Below are positions 4,909-6,987 of a stretch of 6,987 nt of DNA, piece after piece; within the stretch, counting starts at the first letter, position 1; every line of letters begins with the position of its first letter. The notes beneath the pieces are model-generated. The model had not been told where the DNA came from, made no database searches, and was given only the letters and a program-made list of their open reading frames with translations. Position numbers and translations under genes: made by a program. Origin of the DNA: Rhodospirillaceae bacterium (lineage in GTDB: Bacteria; Pseudomonadota; Alphaproteobacteria; DSM-16000; Inquilinaceae); contig JAGQRL010000291.1 in the NCBI GenBank assembly GCA_020425485.1, positions 1-6,987 on the forward strand, written 5' to 3'.

Positions 4909-6309
4909 GTGACCGAGGACGATCCCACCCAACGCCCTGCCGTCGGCGCCGAGCTGACCGGCTGGCCGTGGCTGAAGGTGCGGCTGTCCCGGCACATCCC
5001 GGAGCTGCTGCGCCTGGCCTGGCCGGTGGTGGTGGCGCGGCTGGGCGTGATGACCCTGCAACTGGTCGATACCGTGATGGTTGGGCGGTACGACACCCAG
5101 GAACTCGCCTATCAGTCGGTCGCCCTCATGCCCACCCAGTCGCTGCTGGTGATGACGCTGGGGCTGCTGGTGGGCACCATCGTGGTGGCCGCCAATGCCG
5201 CCGGCGCCGGCGAGCACTGGAAGGCCGGCCACGCCTGGCGCCGCTCCATCGTCTACGCCTTCTGGGTGGGCACGGTGGCGGCCGTGCTGTGCCAGTTCGG
5301 CGGGCCGTTCCTGGAGCTGACCGGCCAGCCGCCGGAGCTGGTGGCGGGCGGCGCCCCGCTGATCGCCATCCTCGGGCTCGGCCTGCCGGCCAACCTGATC
5401 TTCATCACCTCCAGCTTCTTCCTGGAAGGCATCAAGCGGCCGCTCGCCGCCATGGTGGTGATGGTGGTGGGCAACCTGGTGAACGTGTTTGCCGACTGGG
5501 TGCTGATCTACGGCCATCTGGGCTTCCCCGCCATGGGGGCGGAGGGATCGGCCTGGACCACCACGCTGGTGCGCATCGTCATCGCCGTCTGCATCGTCGG
5601 CTACATCTGGCACCTGCTGCCCGACCGCGAGCTTTACGCCGTGCGCGCCAAACCCACCGGTGGGTGGCGCTCCTGGGCGCGGCAACGCCACATCGGCTAC
5701 GCCAGCGGCCTGTCCAGCGGGGTGGAGAGCATCTCGTTCGCCGCCATCGGCCTGATTGCCGGAACCATCGGCGGGCTCGCCATCGGCACCTACGCCATCG
5801 TCATGAACATCGTCGCCTTCGTGTTCATGGTGGCGCTCGGCGTTGCCACGGCGACGGCGGTGCGCGTCGGCACCGCCCATGGCCGCCGCGACGGGCCGGA
5901 CCTGGCGCTCGCCGGGTGGACGGGGCTGGCGCTGATCGTGCTGGTGTCCGGCGTCATCGCCATTGGCCTCGCCCTCTTCGGCCCGGAGATCGCATCCGCC
6001 TATACCGAGGACCCCGCCCTGCTGGCCCTGGCGGCTCCGGTCATCGGCTTTGCCGCGCTGATCGTGGTGGCCGATTGCGGGCAGTGCGTGATGCTGTTTG
6101 CCCTGCGCGGGCGGGCCGATGTGTGGGTGCCCACCGCGTTGCACTTCATCAGCTACGTCGTGCTGCAGATCCCCTGCGCCTATGCGCTGGGAATCGTGGC
6201 CGGGCGCGGCGTCTTCGGGCTGTTCGAAGGCGTGCTGATCGCCGCTGTGTTCTCCGTCACGGCATTGGCGCTGCGCTTCTGGTGGCTTGGCCGGCAAGAT
6301 TCCCGTTAG
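4909..6309 (+). CDS. MATE family multidrug efflux transporter (NorM type)
   Basis: This inner membrane antiporter should export cationic drugs or metabolites in exchange for Na+ or H+. The 466-residue product matches the family length and has about 12 membrane segments in two MatE halves. The first half starts around RLAWPVVVARLGVMTLQLVD (35-54) and includes GNLVNVFADWVLIYGHLGFP (188-207) with the characteristic AMGAEGSAW (208-216). The second starts around 264. All three acidic residues of the NorM cation site appear kept: Asp54 in LVDTVMVG, Glu273 in SSGVESISF and Asp389 in VADCGQCV. The start is uncertain. The GTG at 4909-4911 has GAAGAAGG 10 bases upstream and gives a normal N-terminus. 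The in-frame TTG at 4825 would add 28 unlikely residues and place the leader hairpin inside the gene. The substrate is unknown; NorM relatives export fluoroquinolones and dyes, but being upstream of gyrA does not by itself imply a link. Confidence 0.92.
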   Translation: MTEDDPTQRPAVGAELTGWPWLKVRLSRHIPELLRLAWPVVVARLGVMTLQLVDTVMVGRYDTQELAYQSVALMPTQSLLVMTLGLLVGTIVVAANAAGAGEHWKAGHAWRRSIVYAFWVGTVAAVLCQFGGPFLELTGQPPELVAGGAPLIAILGLGLPANLIFITSSFFLEGIKRPLAAMVVMVVGNLVNVFADWVLIYGHLGFPAMGAEGSAWTTTLVRIVIAVCIVGYIWHLLPDRELYAVRAKPTGGWRSWARQRHIGYASGLSSGVESISFAAIGLIAGTIGGLAIGTYAIVMNIVAFVFMVALGVATATAVRVGTAHGRRDGPDLALAGWTGLALIVLVSGVIAIGLALFGPEIASAYTEDPALLALAAPVIGFAALIVVADCGQCVMLFALRGRADVWVPTALHFISYVVLQIPCAYALGIVAGRGVFGLFEGVLIAAVFSVTALALRFWWLGRQDSR

Positions 6310-6314
6310 CGACG

Positions 6315-6340
6315 CAACGTCCGACCCGCCCGCGACGTTG
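6315..6340. terminator. Inverted repeat after the MATE gene, possible terminator or operator
   Basis: CAACGTC (6315-6321) and GACGTTG (6334-6340) are perfect complements with a 12-base loop, starting 6 bases after the MATE stop. The tail TTCCTTG is only partly T-rich, so termination would be weak. The right arm overlaps the -35 of the candidate gyrA promoter, so it could instead be an operator. Confidence 0.32.
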
Positions 6341-6366
6341 TTCCTTGATGTCGAAAATGCTACACG
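6338..6366 (+). promoter_or_regulatory. Candidate promoter of gyrA
   Basis: TTGTTC (6338-6343) and TACACG (6361-6366) are 17 bases apart in the most AT-rich part of the MATE-gyrA gap. The preceding C makes CTACAC, 4 of 6 to the rhizobial-type CTATAT. A start near 6373 would give a leader of about 65 bases. Moderate to weak evidence. Confidence 0.3.
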
Positions 6367-6437
6367 CGTTCATTGGAGTCTTGGGCGCGCCGCGCCCCTC
6401 TGTCCCCCTCCCACCAGCCTGACGCGAGATCCATCCG

Positions 6438-6987
6438 GTGGCCAACACGCCCCTCGACCCGTCCGATCGCGACATCACCCCCGTCGCGCTCGAAGAGGAG
6501 ATGAAGCGCTCCTACCTCGACTACGCCATGAGCGTAATCGTCAGCCGTGCGCTTCCCGACCTGCGCGACGGGCTGAAGCCGGTGCACCGGCGCATCCTCT
6601 ACGCCATGAAGGAGAAGGGCTACGACAGCACCAAGCCCTTCAACAAATCGGCCAAGATCGTCGGCGACGTGATGGGCGGCTACCACCCGCACGGCCAGGA
6701 CGCGATCTACGACTCCATGGTGCGCATGGCGCAGGACTTCTCCATGCGCCTGATGCTGGTGCAGGGCCAGGGCAACTACGGCTCGATGGACGGCGACCCG
6801 CCGGCGGCCATGCGCTACACCGAAGCGCGGCTCGCCAAGTCTGCCGAAGCCATCCTGGAAGACATCGACAAGAACACCGTCGACTTCCAGCCGACCTACG
6901 ACGAAAGCAGCCAGGAACCGGTGGTTCTGCCGGCCAGCTTCCCCAACCTGCTGGTGAACGGTGCCGGCGGCATCGCCGTCGGCATGG
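6438..6987 (+). CDS. gyrA: DNA gyrase subunit A, N-terminal part (cut by window edge)
   Basis: GyrA cuts and rejoins DNA in the A2B2 gyrase that introduces negative supercoils. The first 183 codons are present; the tower, coiled-coil and C-terminal wrapping domains lie beyond the window. The start is the GTG at 6438-6440: an in-frame TGA at 6420-6422 rules out anything further upstream, and a weak GAG lies 9 bases before it. Landmarks are ITPVALEEEMKRSYLDYAMS (13-32), SRALPDLRDGLKPVHRRILY (36-55) and the catalytic tyrosine Tyr127 in AAMRYTE, equivalent to E. coli Tyr122. EMKRSYLDYAMSVIVSRALP marks it as GyrA, not ParC. In the quinolone-resistance region the motif is HPHGQDAIYD (83-92), with Gln87 and Asp88 at the places of E. 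coli Asp82 and Ser83. Gln109 replaces the Asp of the VDGQGN motif. Asp92 (E. coli Asp87) is kept. Confidence 0.96.
   Translation, partial: MANTPLDPSDRDITPVALEEEMKRSYLDYAMSVIVSRALPDLRDGLKPVHRRILYAMKEKGYDSTKPFNKSAKIVGDVMGGYHPHGQDAIYDSMVRMAQDFSMRLMLVQGQGNYGSMDGDPPAAMRYTEARLAKSAEAILEDIDKNTVDFQPTYDESSQEPVVLPASFPNLLVNGAGGIAVGM

Noticed and set aside
4132..6297. Very long open frame on the minus strand (about 720 codons), rich in His, Gly and Arg, antisense to the MATE gene
   Set aside because: It is a shadow of GC-rich codon usage. It runs antisense through the clear MATE gene and out of frame through the aldolase gene, and its composition is repetitive with no recognisable domain.

Overview
This is a GC-rich window with the gene content of an alphaproteobacterium, probably of the Rhodospirillales or a related order. 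The clearest lineage marker is a PopZ/DUF2497 polar organizing protein lying between a TolC-family outer membrane protein gene and valS. The start of gyrA, with an alphaproteobacterial-type sequence, fits the same placement. This placement comes from gene content and remembered synteny, not from a search.

Left half (1-3435), minus strand. Five co-directional genes read right to left: a protein-L-isoaspartate methyltransferase homologue (pcm-like), a single-domain rhodanese, a TolC-type outer membrane efflux/secretion protein, PopZ, and the first 48 codons of valyl-tRNA synthetase, cut by the window edge. The first three are tightly packed, and the tolC ribosome binding site overlaps the rhodanese stop codon. 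PopZ is preceded by a 247-base gap with an AT-rich island and a candidate promoter, so popZ-valS may form a second transcription unit.

Middle (3436-3791). A tRNA-Cys(GCA) gene on the plus strand, with CCA encoded and a strong sigma-70-type promoter just upstream, is divergent from pcm. It converges on the next gene.

Right half (3792-6987). A DapA/NanA-superfamily class I aldolase on the minus strand has the Schiff-base lysine but not the arginine typical of true DapA. It is divergent from a NorM-type MATE efflux transporter on the plus strand. Their shared 169-base intergenic region holds a palindrome over the aldolase ribosome binding site and a strong hairpin in the MATE leader. After a 128-base gap comes the 5' part of gyrA (183 codons), whose quinolone-resistance region differs from the textbook sequence.

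Together the window is core housekeeping (tRNA-Cys, valS, gyrA, popZ) with envelope export (TolC) and efflux (MATE). I saw no mobile element, CRISPR array, phage gene or obvious new multi-gene system. The points worth a second look are residue-level oddities in GyrA, the Pcm homologue, the rhodanese and the aldolase, plus several unexplained inverted repeats between genes.
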